NCBI RefSeq assembly: GCF_002994745.2
Contig: NC_037092.1
Location: 10,902,501 to 10,966,500, forward strand
From: Rosa chinensis
Lineage: Eukaryota > Streptophyta > Magnoliopsida > Rosales > Rosaceae
DNA: 64,000 nt
Direction of reading: 5' to 3'
Part shown: one piece after another, positions 11,061 through 22,200 of the stretch
Layout: every line of letters begins with the position of its first letter
Numbering within the stretch: the stretch's first letter is position 1
Position numbers and translations under genes: made by a program
The notes under the pieces: generated by a model
The model's input: only the letters and a program-made list of their open reading frames with translations
Databases searched by the model: none
What the model was told of the DNA's origin: nothing

Positions 11061-11334
11061 ACAGTTGTAAAACTTTTCCTTTACAACTTTAGGTTAGTTG
11101 AGAAAAAAGGGCAATAAAGGGAAAGTTTTATATATAACACTCTGAGCCCAAACCCAGGTCTTTTAAGCCCGAACCCTTTTTCTAGTTCTCTCTTCTTCTT
11201 CATCTCTTGTTCAGTTCATTCTGCTTCTTCATCATTACAGGCTATTCCAAAACGCATATTTCCTTCGTCGTTTTAATTCTCCGAAACCCTAACAAAACCC
11301 CCCCAAATCCTCAAATTCTCATTGAATTCCAGCA

Positions 11335-11714
11335 ATGGAGGACTCAGATGGAGTCCTCAACTTCGACTTCGAGGGCGGCCTCGACGCCACTGCCGACGCC
11401 GGACCCATCCACACCGGCCTGGCCTCCAACGCCCCGATCCAGTCCGACTCCCTCGTCGCGCAGTCCAACAACCAGGCCTCCGCCGCGCCACAACCCGACC
11501 CGAATGTCAACCCCTCGGGCCAGAAGAGCTTCCGGCAAACGGTGTCTCGTCACTGGCTTCGCAGCCTCTGTATGAAGGGCGAGGCTTGCGGCTTCCTTCA
11601 CCAATACGACAAGTCACGCATGCCGGTGTGCCGCTTCTTCCGTATGTACGGCGAGTGTAGGGAGCAGGATTGCGTCTATAAGCACACCAACGAGGACATT
11701 AAAGAGTGTAATAT
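11335..11714 (+). pseudogene. CPSF30: CPSF30 exon 1, isolated copy A
   Basis: The open frame encodes the N-terminus of the plant 30-kDa cleavage and polyadenylation specificity factor: MEDSDGVLNFDFEGGLDA, a low-complexity linker, then SFRQTVSRHWLRSLCMKGEACGFLHQ and CRFFRMYGECREQDCVYKHTNEDIKECN, the first CCCH fingers. Plant CPSF30 binds pre-mRNA near the poly(A) site in the nucleus. Exon 1 is intact and ends at AATAT followed by GT (11715), matching the splice phase of exon 2 seen at 29644. Immediately after, the sequence enters unrelated DNA with the TAGGATTCC motif and a TAG in frame. No following exons are nearby, so it is a first-exon fragment, perhaps transcribed but not a complete gene. 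Confidence 0.85.
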
Positions 11715-11815
11715 GTAGGATTCCTTCTTCAAATAAGAAAAAAACTAGGATTCCTTCTTCAAATAAGAAAAAACTAGGGTTCCTTCTTCAGTTAGGCTAG
11801 TTAAGGGGCGATCCA

Positions 11816-11827
11816 TATATATATAAA
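11816..11827 (+). promoter_or_regulatory. TATA box of F-box gene copy 1
   Basis: TATATATATAAA lies about 170 bp before the start codon of the F-box gene, in a suitable place for a core promoter. The same sequence precedes copy 2 at 51280-51291. Confidence 0.5.
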
Positions 11828-11993
11828 CTGATCGATCACAATTGTTTTCATCGATCAAAATATTCGTGTTCACAAGGTTTGTTGTCGAAGGAATCAAATC
11901 CCCACGATCCATCCTCGAACTATATATTGCCATAAAATTAAGAAAAAACACCCAACACCTAGTTCAAATTTTCTTTGAATCTTCAATATATCA

Positions 11994-12866
11994 ATGGGAA
12001 GATCCTCATATAAAACCACCCAACACTGTCGGAAGCGACGTTTCTCGGACACCCAAGAATACTGCGGAGAGCAAAAGCGAGCCTGCCGAAACTGGTTGGA
12101 TCTCCCGGAGGACCTAACGGCGTCAATATTTTCAAGGTTGAAAGCCACAGAGATCTTGCATGATTGTCAGCTTGTGTGCAAGAGATGGTTGCAAATCTGC
12201 AAGGTTAACCCTCTGGTATGGCGAACCATCGACATGGATCATCACCTTTTGGATGATTTCATCTACGGCAGCATGGAGCATATGTGCCGCGACCTCATTG
12301 ATCGTAGCTGTGGTAGTTTGGTCGATATCAACGTTGTGCGCTTCGGCACCGACAGGCTTCTTAAGTCCATAACTGATAGTAGTTCATGTGGAATCAGACG
12401 CCTACGATTGGAAGATTGTCCCGCGATAACAGATGAGGGATTGTGTGGAGTGGCCTCGAAATTTGCTCGGTTAAAAGAGCTTGACATTTCAGAATGCTTT
12501 CTCTCTTATAAAACTCTAGAAGTGATTGGAAGATCTTGCCCCCTTTTAGTATCATTGAAACTGAAACGTCGATTCAACGAGAGGGGGAGCAACTCTATGT
12601 ACGGATACACTATAGCACGAAACATGCGCGGTTTACACAGCCTTTCGCTTTCCAAATTTAACCTAACTAATGATGAATTGCGAAAAATCCTCGAGTCCTG
12701 TCTTGGTCTTGAAACACTTGATTTGGGTGAGAGTTTTCTTCCATATCTAGAGGAAGATTTGGGAAGAAGATGTGCTGAACAAATTAGAAAAAAATTGGAG
12801 CTTCCCTATAGGCTAAACTACGACATCGAGAAGTATTTATCACAAGTAACGAATAACAAGAGTTGA
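11994..12866 (+). CDS. F-box/LRR protein, SKIP19/FBL23-like (copy 1)
   Basis: An intronless 290-residue protein. Residues about 33-76 form an F-box (NWLDLPEDLTASIFSRLKAT, then VCKRWLQICKVNPLVWRTID), the part that binds SKP1/ASK in SCF ubiquitin ligases. It is followed by several degenerate leucine-rich repeats (IRRLRLEDCPAITDEGL, LKELDISECFLSYKTLEVIG, LHSLSLSKFNLTNDEL, LETLDLG) that would select substrates. The length and the LxLxxC style repeats fit the plant F-box SKIP19-like / F-box-LRR 23 subfamily, which is large and mostly uncharacterised. ATG 11994 is the first in frame and lies downstream of a TATA box. Copy 2 at 51458 differs by one residue (Gln67 to Lys). Its 3' end faces the convergent 738-aa gene. 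The substrate is unknown. Confidence 0.88.
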   Translation: MGRSSYKTTQHCRKRRFSDTQEYCGEQKRACRNWLDLPEDLTASIFSRLKATEILHDCQLVCKRWLQICKVNPLVWRTIDMDHHLLDDFIYGSMEHMCRDLIDRSCGSLVDINVVRFGTDRLLKSITDSSSCGIRRLRLEDCPAITDEGLCGVASKFARLKELDISECFLSYKTLEVIGRSCPLLVSLKLKRRFNERGSNSMYGYTIARNMRGLHSLSLSKFNLTNDELRKILESCLGLETLDLGESFLPYLEEDLGRRCAEQIRKKLELPYRLNYDIEKYLSQVTNNKS

Positions 12867-13662
12867 ACGAAAACAAACCATGCATTGATCAATGTTCGTG
12901 ACTCGATACGGGGGACAAGTTTTGGCACTAGCGTGTTGTATTTTCTTTTCATTTGCTATTATAATTTGGAGTACCACATTCGATATGTGGCAACTCACAT
13001 CAAATTATTAATAAACAAAATTCTTTCTTTTTTTTTGAAAATATTGTGTTACATTTTTCCATTCACAATGTAAACATTCATGTTTATCCAGTTTTTTTTT
13101 TTTTTTTGATTGGGATAATTAATGGTATTTTCTTTTCTTAGACACATTTACTTAATTGCTTGAAATTTGGTTCCTTTTTTACTTTAATAGATTGACACCC
13201 CAAATTGATGATGATAATAAAATAAAAACGACATCAATGGTTGAAAATAAATTCCATATATGGCAACTCATATCAGATTTATTATTGTGTTACATTTGCG
13301 CATTCATAATGTAGACATTTCATGATCCGCCCCCTTATTAATAATTTGAAATTTATATAACATGTTGCTCCAAACATTATATAAGATAAAAATTGGAAAT
13401 CAACCTATTCAACTCTACCAAACGCGTAACCATATCACAACATATACAGTACAAAAACATGGCTTATATATCATCAGAAAATAGCCAGATCCACGTCCCA
13501 CAACATATACAAAAGCATATATGACTTATCATCAGAAAATAGCCAAGATCCACCTACAGGTCTACTCCTCTTTCACAAAAGTTTGCAAATGATAATCCGA
13601 AAATAGGAAATATGAGTAACGCAGAAATGTAATCCTCACAGTAAACAAGCATCTTGTCAATG
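12867..13662. other. Convergent intergenic region
   Basis: This AT-rich interval lies between the stop codons of the F-box gene (+) and the 738-aa gene (-). It contains T-runs near 13030 and 13093 and no recognised gene. It is conserved in copy 2 at 52331-53126 and presumably holds both 3' untranslated regions. Confidence 0.6.
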
Positions 13663-16229
13663 TCAATTGCCCTGCTTCCAACAGTTTACCAGCTCAGGCC
13701 TCACAAAAATCTCTAGAAACTCGTCCACCGAAGCTACATCCTTGAGATGCTGATTGATTTGAAAAACATTGTACATCCGTACTATGAACTCTTCAACCTT
13801 CGCCAATGTTGCTTTCATGTCATTCAACTCCTTAGCTATCCAATCCAAGGTCTGAGATTTGGGCGCATCCGGGAGCATGGGAAGGGTCAATAGGAGATCC
13901 ATTCTTGTGGTGACTTCTAAGAGATCATCAAGTGTACTGTCGATCTGCTGTATGCGAATGGTCGGAAGCCACTCTGTGGTCACAAAGATATTGCTCAACT
14001 TCCTTTTGGTCAGGATATTATTCAGCTCCACTTGTCCCTTGGTTAGCAAATGGTTAACTTTGCCCAATACAAATCCCACACAATTTGAAGGTGTGGCTTG
14101 ATGAAGAATATCACTGACTAGGTCAAGCAGGGAATGGTACTTGTTAAACAGATTTATCATTGTCAAATTCCCCTCAGACTTCATCATGATCAGCATCCTT
14201 AGAAAACAGGCCCTGAGCTTCATCCCAAGCTGTGAAGCTTCAAGCTCTAACGTATGAATTTCCTTTGCAAGCCCTCTGAGATCATTATTTGAAACTGCTT
14301 GAGCCTCCTTGACTTGTTCAACAATCTTCAGAAAACTTAATTGCTTATGCAGCCAGAGAGCCTTGACTTTCATTTTAAAGTTCACTGCTTCTGGACTCTT
14401 AGGAGGTCTTACCATCATCTTTTGTGTTTGGGCAACAAAAGCCTGCTGTTTCCTTCGGTCAAAGCTCTTAGAAAGCTCCACAGATGCTTTAGTCTCAACA
14501 TAGAAATCAGAGAAGCTCTTAGCTGCAGCAAATGTCGCATGCAAGAAGTACTCAATTTGTTGAACATCTGGATCTCTGGCTGCAAATACACTGCCAATAG
14601 CCTCACCAAATTCTGTGCAGAATGTGGATTTGCTCTCTTCTAAATATCTCGTTGCATCAGCAACGAAATCTTGAAATGGCCCCTCTATTAGCCCCCTGTT
14701 AAACATGAGACATCACCAGTTCTAAATGAATAATACCAATCAAAGAGTTACCATATCAAATGTACCTATGTTCCAATTTGGTAGTCTATTCATCATATGA
14801 TTCATATACTCTTCATATATCATGCAAGGCTCTAAATGAATAATACCAATCACAGAGTTACCATATCAGGCATATATATCATGGTAAGGGGGCATTCACA
14901 AATTAGAAATTAATACACATACATACCATTTATACATTCACTAAGTCACTATTAGCAACAGGGCATAGTGTCAATGCATTACAAAAAGTCACAAACACCA
15001 TACAGAAAAGAATTTTCAAGCAATGGTACACAGAGCTTAATTTACCTGCTTGTTGTCAAACCACATACAGCTTTCACTGGAGGTTTGCCCACCAAATCCT
15101 TCCACAATCCGATTATTTTGTCATCCATGAATCGCATAAAACGAGCCAGATTCCGGAAAGCAAGTTTGTCAGTTAAGCAGAGGATTTCCTCGTAGTTGCT
15201 CAATTGGAGTTCAATGCCCCGCAGCCCTCTCTCCAATTTGCTGAGGTGATCTTGAAGACAGGCTAGGGGTAGCTTAGCGGAATCGTCAGCTGCAAAAATC
15301 GGCACACCAAAGGCCGATTGGACGTTGAGTATGAGTAATTCCAATTGACCAAGACAAGTATCTAAACCCTCCTTGGCAAGCAGCTGAAAGATCTTGTCAT
15401 CCCTTCTGCATCCAATGAGCCCCGCCAGTTGTCCATCCGCAAAGTGCAGAAGAGGCACAAGCTTTTTGGAGACCAGGTCATCCTCCTTCCTCAACCAGCT
15501 CAGTGACACCAAGAGCTCTGGTATTGAATTTCTGAAACTTTGAAATCTTGAGTCAGTGATTACGATCTCGAGCTTCTCTTCCGATTCTGCTGCTTCTTCC
15601 TTGTGCGTGAAGAAGTACATTAAATGCATTAAGCACTTGGAAATTCCGATTCCAATTTGGAGACCTAGGGTTTTGAGGCCCTTCAACTCGTCCAAATTGA
15701 CTCCCTCCTCCATCAAATGCAAGGCGCTTATTCTACCTCCGTCCGCATCAAGCCTGAACTCACTTGTTTCTTGTACTTGTACTCTCAGCGCGACCTCGAC
15801 CTGGTTGGATTCGAATACGGACTTCAAGATTTCGGACACTTCGTCAACCTCTGGTTCTGAGGTCAACAGAGCCAAGTCCAACATCGCCGTATCTAGGTCT
15901 GACCGAGTCCTTGGGATTTCTTCGTTTACGGCATCGCGGAACTCCGACGTCAGGTTCGCATCTTCAAGAAGAAGATTCATCGCCGTCATATTACGGTTGA
16001 GGCCGGCGATTCTTCCGGCGAGTCGGTAAACCTCGGGAACTTCTGCTTCGATCTTAACCGCCATGGCTGTACGGACTAGAGCTCTGAAACTCTTTTCGCT
16101 TCTTCTTCTTTTTCTTTTTCCTTTTCTTCTTTTTTTCTTACACGACGGAGGCTCAGACTCGGTTTTGGGATCTTTCTCGAAACAACGCATGGGCTTGAGG
16201 AGCACGCTAGTCCATTTACAATCTGCCAC
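13663..16229 (-). CDS. Unidentified two-exon gene, 738-aa helical protein (copy 1)
   Basis: Two minus-strand open frames join cleanly: exon 1 16229-15046 ends AGCAG followed by GTAAAT, and exon 2 14695-13663 follows TTTAACAG. The join keeps frame (SRGLIEGPFQDF) and gives 738 codons. An alternative start at 16064 (ATGGCGGTTAAG in a strong GCCATGG context) would give 683 residues and avoid a very basic stretch (residues about 30-45, CKKKRRKGKRKRRR) that may be purine-rich leader; I could not decide. The protein is rich in Leu, Glu and Lys and looks largely alpha-helical, with no signal peptide, membrane segment or known catalytic motif seen. I do not recognise the family. Relics of paralogues lie at 6893-7110, 7990-8175 and 25262-25450, and an identical copy at 53127-55693. 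Confidence 0.75.
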
Positions 16230-16504
16230 GAGTCACTCCCACGTGCCAGAAACAAACAAGTTATGAAGTGACAAGGTCAAGGTTTAGTCCAACGCAATGG
16301 TGCGTGTCACCTGGTGTGAGAAGAGTAATGGTAACTTGATATAGCTCAAATTATCTGGTGTGAGAATATTAATTAACTTGCTAATTAATGGAAACTTGAT
16401 TACTGGAAATTGAGACTCTAGCTTCTTTCTTTTCTTTTGGGTTAATTAAGCTGAGTTCTAACTAATATAATATAACATATAGTTAGTTTATTTTTCACGC
16501 TAAT

Positions 16505-16920
16505 TATACATGCGGTCACTGCCGTGGACCTGCAAATCCGATCCGGATCTGACACGAGGCCCATGAGTCGGCCGTCTTAGACCTGGTGTCTCATTGGGCA
16601 TAACTGTTTTTTTTTTCCTCATCACATCAAACCATTTTACAATTTCCGGGAGGGCTACGCGCGTTATTCTACTCTTGAAGTATCAAACACACATAAAAGC
16701 TACTACCAATATGTACCGTTGACTTGATGAATCCGCGCATTTGTAAGGAACATTTATATGATTCAATGTACGTATATTCTAAAATCAATTAATGGTTGGA
16801 TAAGTATAGTTGATCTTTTAAGGAATGATTGTCGTGGATCTGCAAATCCGATCCGGACCTAACACGAGGCCCATGAGTATGCCGTCTCATGCTCGGTGTC
16901 TCGTTGGGCATAACATTTTT
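16505..16920. repeat. Two direct copies of a ~95-bp motif
   Basis: Segments about 16515-16610 and 16833-16917 share GCAAATCCGATCCGGA, ACACGAGGCCCATGAGT and CTCATTGGGCATAAC-like blocks. Both occur again in copy 2 of the large duplication (about 55979-56380). They are non-coding and their nature is unknown. Confidence 0.6.
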
Positions 16921-17269
16921 ATTTTCTAGGGGTATTAAAAAATATATATTAAGTAAAAATAAAATGCGCAAGTCTTTTACTACATTTCAAAGACTCTAAT
17001 TGACTGTATTAAATGATCTGCGACGATTCCATGGACTTTAATGACTCTTTTTAAGGACATTAAACAGTTAGCTACTAAGTTTCAGGACATTATCTTTATA
17101 CATACTTAATGAGAAGCTAATCATTTAGCAAACTTAGCCTATAATAATTCTCATCCTAAAATTTGGTTTTACTGCCTCCTCCTTTCTATCTGCCCAGCAT
17201 TCCATTTGGATCAACTTGGAATGACTGTTAGTCGTTATTTTTGTTTCTCGTTGTAACTTTTTTCTATCA

Positions 17270-17340
17270 TAAAAAAAAAAAAAAAAAAAACTGTATTTTA
17301 TTAACTTAAAAAATAAAAATAAAAATAAAAAAAACTGTAT
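17270..17340. repeat. Poly-A / A-rich length polymorphism between duplication copies
   Basis: Here the A-run is followed by a second ACTGTATTTTATTA block. The matching site in copy 2 (56736-56768) is one uninterrupted A-run without that block. This is a net 31-bp difference and one of the few changes in the left part of the duplication. Confidence 0.7.
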
Positions 17341-17429
17341 TTTATTAAACAATAAGATTGATTTTATTGGCAAGGTGCATTTTTTTTTTTTTAATGTTAT
17401 CCCTAACCTAAGTTCGAATCCTTACTAAT

Positions 17430-18100
17430 TGATTAGTGAAAATGAGGAGTACATAGCTCAATATTCATCTCCTCATCACATCGCATCAAATCATTTTACA
17501 ATTTCCGCGAGGGCAATACGTTATTCTACTCTCGAAGTATCAAATACACATTAATGCTAATAACAATATTGACCGTTGACTTGATGAATCCGCTCATTTG
17601 TGATTTGTGGGGAACATTTATATGATTCATTTGTGATATATAAGTATAGTTGATTTTTTTTTTCCCAACGCCCTAGCACGTCATCCAATAGAGGATTTAT
17701 TCGTCGAACTGCTAGGCTTTACGACATGCATCCTTCCTCTCTTAATTGCTAGCTAGTTTCTCTCTCACTTAATCATGCACTCTGCTGACTCAGTGCCTCC
17801 AAGCTACTTCCACTGTTGATTGAACTTTGAGCTATATATAGTTTGATTCGGTTGGGAATACACAATTTAATTCAGGATTAATGAACGGGCGCGCTACTTT
17901 TGTAATCTGGGCAATGAAGAGACAGCACGTAAATAAGAAATGGAGATCGAAAAGGAATGTACGTCCATGCATGAGTTGCATGCATGGCGGCATGCAATTT
18001 GCTTACCTTTCTAACCAATTAACTAATCAATTAACCAAGTCAATAACAATTGTCGTATCAATGTGGCGCGTAAAGAAAGAGCTAATTGAAGAGGTCAGTT
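17430..18100. repeat. Internal direct repeat I, left copy
   Basis: About 670 bp is repeated at 19150-19865, flanking the DUF7733-like pseudogene. Landmarks are CATCAAATCATTTTACAATT, TTGACCGTTGACTTGATGAA, CACGTCATCCAAT, GATTGAACTTTGAGCTATA and GGAGATCGAAAAGGAATG. A shorter third piece is at 16615-16760. No terminal TG..CA boundary was confirmed, so an LTR interpretation is not supported. Confidence 0.65.
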
Positions 18101-18399
18101 GATAAAACCCGTATTAATTCGATATTCAATTAACACTTCTTTTAGTTAACATTTTATTATTTTTTTTTAGCATGTAATTCTACATATCCTGTTATTGCCG
18201 GCAACAAGACCCTTCCCTTTAAATCGGGTGTGAGAATACTAAACAAAAGTTGCAGAAAGCAAACACATTTAGATTGACAATCCATGCATAAAGGACTACA
18301 ACAAACTAGTTAAGGAAACTGCAAGGTTCAAACAGAGAATTGCTCTCAAGGTGCAAGTGAGAATGGAGAGCTAGAGCGGTAGGTTCTACAGATTAAACC

Positions 18400-19133
18400 A
18401 AAGGTCCTTCAAGAAATACAAGAAGTTGGCCACAGCTAGCCAAGGTCCTTCCAGACAAAAACCGTGCAACATCCTTCAATTGTGCATTGGCAGGGAGAGT
18501 CTTGTTAAGCCAGCCGACATGCTTCACATATCCAATCAAGGATGACAAAGATTCTCCTAACTCTGTAAAGCAACGAAATGAGTGCTCTAACAGGTGGCGA
18601 AAACACTGACAACCCACTTATGACATTTTCAGTCAGAATCAGTAGGGAGAGCAAGAACAAGAGGTATTTCTGAGCGCACAGCGTAATCATCACCCCTTGC
18701 AAAACCACCCAACACATAGGCTAAAGGCAAGAACAGTCCAATCGTAGTTCCCACAATCACTTACAGCCTGAAGAATTTGCTTCCTTAGAAAATCTCTTGA
18801 TGGGAAGGCCAAGCACGACAGTACTAAGAGATAGGCAGAGGCGAAAGCAGGGAAGATCAAATCAAGCAGCGGGACGAGGCCACTGGCAGAGAACACCATG
18901 ATGAATGCCACGTGCTGGAGCTCGATTACGCACAATGACCCCATGACATCTCCTACAGCTGGCTTTTCTTGGTGTTGTGATCCAGCAGTTGCAGTTTTAT
19001 CAGGCTCCGACCTAGGGGCCGGCCACAGCAACCGATACGCGGCATGCGCCAGACATTGTGGTTTACTTCCTTGTAGAGGATGCTCTTGGTAACTAATTAC
19101 GGAGCTATAAAAAGCTGGATAGGAAAGGATCAC
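18400..19133 (-). pseudogene. Decayed multi-pass membrane protein gene, DUF7733-like
   Basis: Minus-strand translation gives a start-like ATG at 19133, then hydrophobic segments MVFSASGLVPLLDLIFPAF and ASAYLLVLSCLAF. In other frames follow VGTTIGLFLPLAYVLGGFA, VFSPPVRALISLLYRVRRIF and VILDWICEA, ending with NKTLPANAQLKDVARF. This order resembles a plant family of membrane proteins of unknown function that I recall as DUF7733. Frame changes and stops break it in both duplication copies, and copy 1 additionally lacks about 26 bp (near 18802) present in copy 2. The family assignment is from memory and moderate; the pseudogene status is well supported. Confidence 0.55.
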
Positions 19134-19149
19134 CTAGTATCTTCTCAGA

Positions 19150-19865
19150 AACTAATATCATCTAATTAGTGGAAATGAGAAGTACAGAGCTCATTTGAGT
19201 GTGAAGCTCTCTCCTCATCACATCACATCAAATCATTTTACAATTCCCACGAGCGCAATACGTTATTGTACGTCCAGAGTATCAACCACGCGCGTAAAAG
19301 AACCAGTATTGACCTTAGACTCATCCATTTGTATGATTCAATGGATATTCTCAAATCAATGGTTGGATCAGTATAGTTGATATTTAATTTTTTTCTTTTC
19401 TTTCCAACACCCTGGCACGTCATCCAATCGAGGATTTCGTTGAACTAGGCATTTATTACTACATCGTTCCTGTCTTTCTAGCTAGTTTCTCTCTCACTCA
19501 ATCACCTTGCTGCCTCGGTGCCTCCTAGCTAGTTCCACTGTTGATTGAACTTTGAGCTATAGTTTGATTCGGTTGGAAATACAGAGTCTAATTTCGGATT
19601 GAACGGATAGCTACTTTTTTAATTTGGACAATGGAGAGATAGTAAATAAGGTCTGGAGATCGAAAAGGAATGTCGGTCCCTGAATGAAATGCATGGCGGC
19701 ATTGAATTGCTTACCATTCTAACCAATTAACTAATCGATTCGACCTAGGCTATAGCAATATATTGCTTACTAGAGACCAATTAACTAATCAATTAATAAC
19801 TAAGTCTAGAACAATTGTTGTATATATCAATGTGGCGTGTAATGAAAGTGCTAATTGAAGAGGTC
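19150..19865. repeat. Internal direct repeat I, right copy
   Basis: It is similar to 17430-18100, with several small indels. It carries an additional short duplication, AACCAATTAACTAATC, around 19726 and 19778. It lies immediately upstream, on the minus strand, of the DUF7733-like pseudogene. Confidence 0.6.
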
Positions 19866-20445
19866 AATTCTCACCCGAGCCGTAATCCCAATGAGGGGAC
19901 ATTTCTCCTGTTCTCCATACATGCTTTGCATGTGCAAGTATTTTTTTTTCTTGAAAAAAAAAAAGGTTATTATAGAAAAGAGATAATGGGAGAGAAAAGT
20001 GGGTTGTGAGTTTTTCTTTTTATTTTTTTTAATGAAAATATTTTTTATAAATGTCATAATTGTCCTTGTGATTTAATTAATTCTCAAAAGTTTATTAATT
20101 TTCTAGAGTCATTTTTCTCAAAATTTTAGATTTTGACTGACAAACCCTATTCTCTTAATAATAGTGTGTTTGTGTGTGTGTATATATATATAATTCCATT
20201 GATAGTTTTAATCTCATTTTGAGGAGCCCGGACCAGTTCGTTTCACTTTGCCACAAGTAAAAGAATAGAACTCGATCAAGATGTTCTAGCTGAGCTATAT
20301 ATGATAATATGAGCAACTATTATCTGCACGTTCCTAAATTCCTCTTGTCTTATGCTTCAAGATGACCTTGAACTCCACTCCTCTTATGCTTCAAGATGAC
20401 CTTCTTGGCTTTTCCAGGTGTAGATCAGTAAAAAAAAAAAAATAG

Positions 20446-20476
<31 letters not shown>

Positions 20477-21870
20477 AAAAAGGTAAAATTAAAAAAACAA
20501 CAATGACAACAAACAACCATCTTAAAATTGGGTTTTCTGAAACTACAATCGTTAAGATCACCATTTCCAGCTGCAGTTTCCCCTTGAGTTTGCTCCTCTT
20601 CCCCTTCTATTCCCTGACCCTAACCCTAACCTTAATTAAAGAACCCATTTCCTCTTCTTCCCTGCAAGCCCCGAAAAACAACCATCTTGAAATTGGAACT
20701 TTGGATTGAAATACTTTTTATTTCATGCATTTGCTATTGGGAATGAAGGTGCCGACCTTTACCATATTACTACCCAACAGTGACCCTTTGTCCATGTATA
20801 TAGATGGGCATAAATCACAAATATTATTACTATCTATCGAATTGAAGTTAACCTAAGCTAGGATATATAGAATTTAATTTGATCAGAAATGAAATGGGGC
20901 ATTCAATAATTAATAATACTTGCATGAATACAATCATGGGGCAAAAATTGTGGCCTTAAAAAGAACAAGAAAATCAATGAGAGAAATAAATAATCAGCAG
21001 ACATTTTCTACCGTCAATGGAAAACACTAGAATCTTAATTGACGAAATTTCTTCAAAAAAGCAATTCGATTTCAAGTACATAAACGGATAAGATCTCACA
21101 ATTAACGTCTTCGTTTCAATAATCCCAGGCTTTAGGGCTGTGAGGGCTGTAGATCGAATAAAAGTGCAAAGGCTTCAAAAACATTTTGGCAAGAAAATAT
21201 GGTACGTTCCTTCCCGTATCATAAATGCGTACATAGTTTATATAGCAACATTCAAGTCCTCAATCAGAATGAATCCGCGTTAAATTTCTACAAGGATATA
21301 CTTTGTTCAACCAGGAAAAAGGGCATATGAAACTGCCTAATTAAAGGCCTCGAATATTTTTTTGGAACTTCAAATTGATGCAAATTTCATCATGCGTACT
21401 CAAAACGGAAGTTTGATTTTTCTACCGCATTTCCTCGTATACGGCGAAGTGGTGAATAGCTGCCTACTTGCTGCATAAACTGATCGATTCCTCATACATT
21501 AAGCTCTCAACAAGTCTATCTTTGATTTGAAAACGAGAGAGAAATTACCCATGCATGCATATGGATCAATTGAAAGTCAAAATTTTAATAAAGATTCCGT
21601 AGTGACCAAAGCAAGAATGATCGACATCGAAACGTGCTTTGGACGTTTTATTTAGATCGAGTACTATGACGAATTGACCCAAGATTAGGAAACTTGCGTT
21701 TTGAAGTTTAAAAGATAGAAGTCCAGGCTGCTTTCTGGTAATTATATCTTAATCTTCTTTTTCCTTGAAGAGCAAGTTTAACTAGACATTCAATTGCTAT
21801 ATTAAGCGCCAGTCTGGGTTGTGAGATGATGTCATCCATAAAACTGAAGATATAAACAAAACCCACAAGA
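19866..21870. other. AT-rich interval without recognised genes
   Basis: It contains A/T homopolymers, a GT/AT microsatellite (20166-20192), a TAA repeat (20445-20470) and a short CCCTAACCCTAACC tract near 20618. No coding frame of interest was seen. Copy 2 of the duplication differs from it at 20864-20904. Confidence 0.5.
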
Positions 21871-21878
21871 ACTAATAA

Positions 21879-22200
21879 ATGAACTATCCCAAACCCCTTT
21901 TCAAAAAAAAATTAATGAACTATCATCCAGTTTTTCAACTTTATAAGCCTAGCTTCAATGAAAAACTCATACGAAACCACTCAAGTTTGGGACAACCACG
22001 AAAGCTAGCAGCTGGGACAACCAGACTTGAATACTACCACAAGCAAATCTGCCGAAGTTGGTTGGATCTCCGGGAGGACATAACTGCGTCGGTAATGTCA
22101 CGGCTGAGAGCGATCGATATCTCGGACAACTCTCGGCTTATGGTCCTATATATGGACTACTAGTTTATCAACGGTAGGCTGGGTAGTTTAGAGAATATGT
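21879..22200 (+). pseudogene. Truncated F-box gene relic (copy 1)
   Basis: The 94-codon open frame ends in an F-box start (RSWLDLREDITASVMSRLRA) closely similar to NWLDLPEDLTASIFSRLKA of the intact F-box gene 10 kb away. The frame then stops (VLYMDY) and is followed by a trace of the next segment, GRLGSLENMCLTS, matching IYGSMEHMCRD. No LRR region is recognisable afterwards. The second copy is at 61445-61765. Confidence 0.7.

Noticed and set aside
11319..11604. Antisense frames over CPSF30 exon 1
   Set aside because: They are shadows of the GC-rich conserved CPSF30 exon.
15556..16029. 157-codon plus-strand frame
   Set aside because: It is the antisense of exon 1 of the 738-aa gene, which has the better coding signal and splice logic.
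17430..19865. LTR retrotransposon interpretation of the direct repeats around the DUF7733-like pseudogene
   Set aside because: No TG..CA termini, primer-binding site or polypurine tract found, and the repeats differ by many small indels.
20618..20634. Telomere-like CCCTAACCCTAACC tract
   Set aside because: Only about two and a half units inside a pyrimidine-rich stretch, so not an interstitial telomere.
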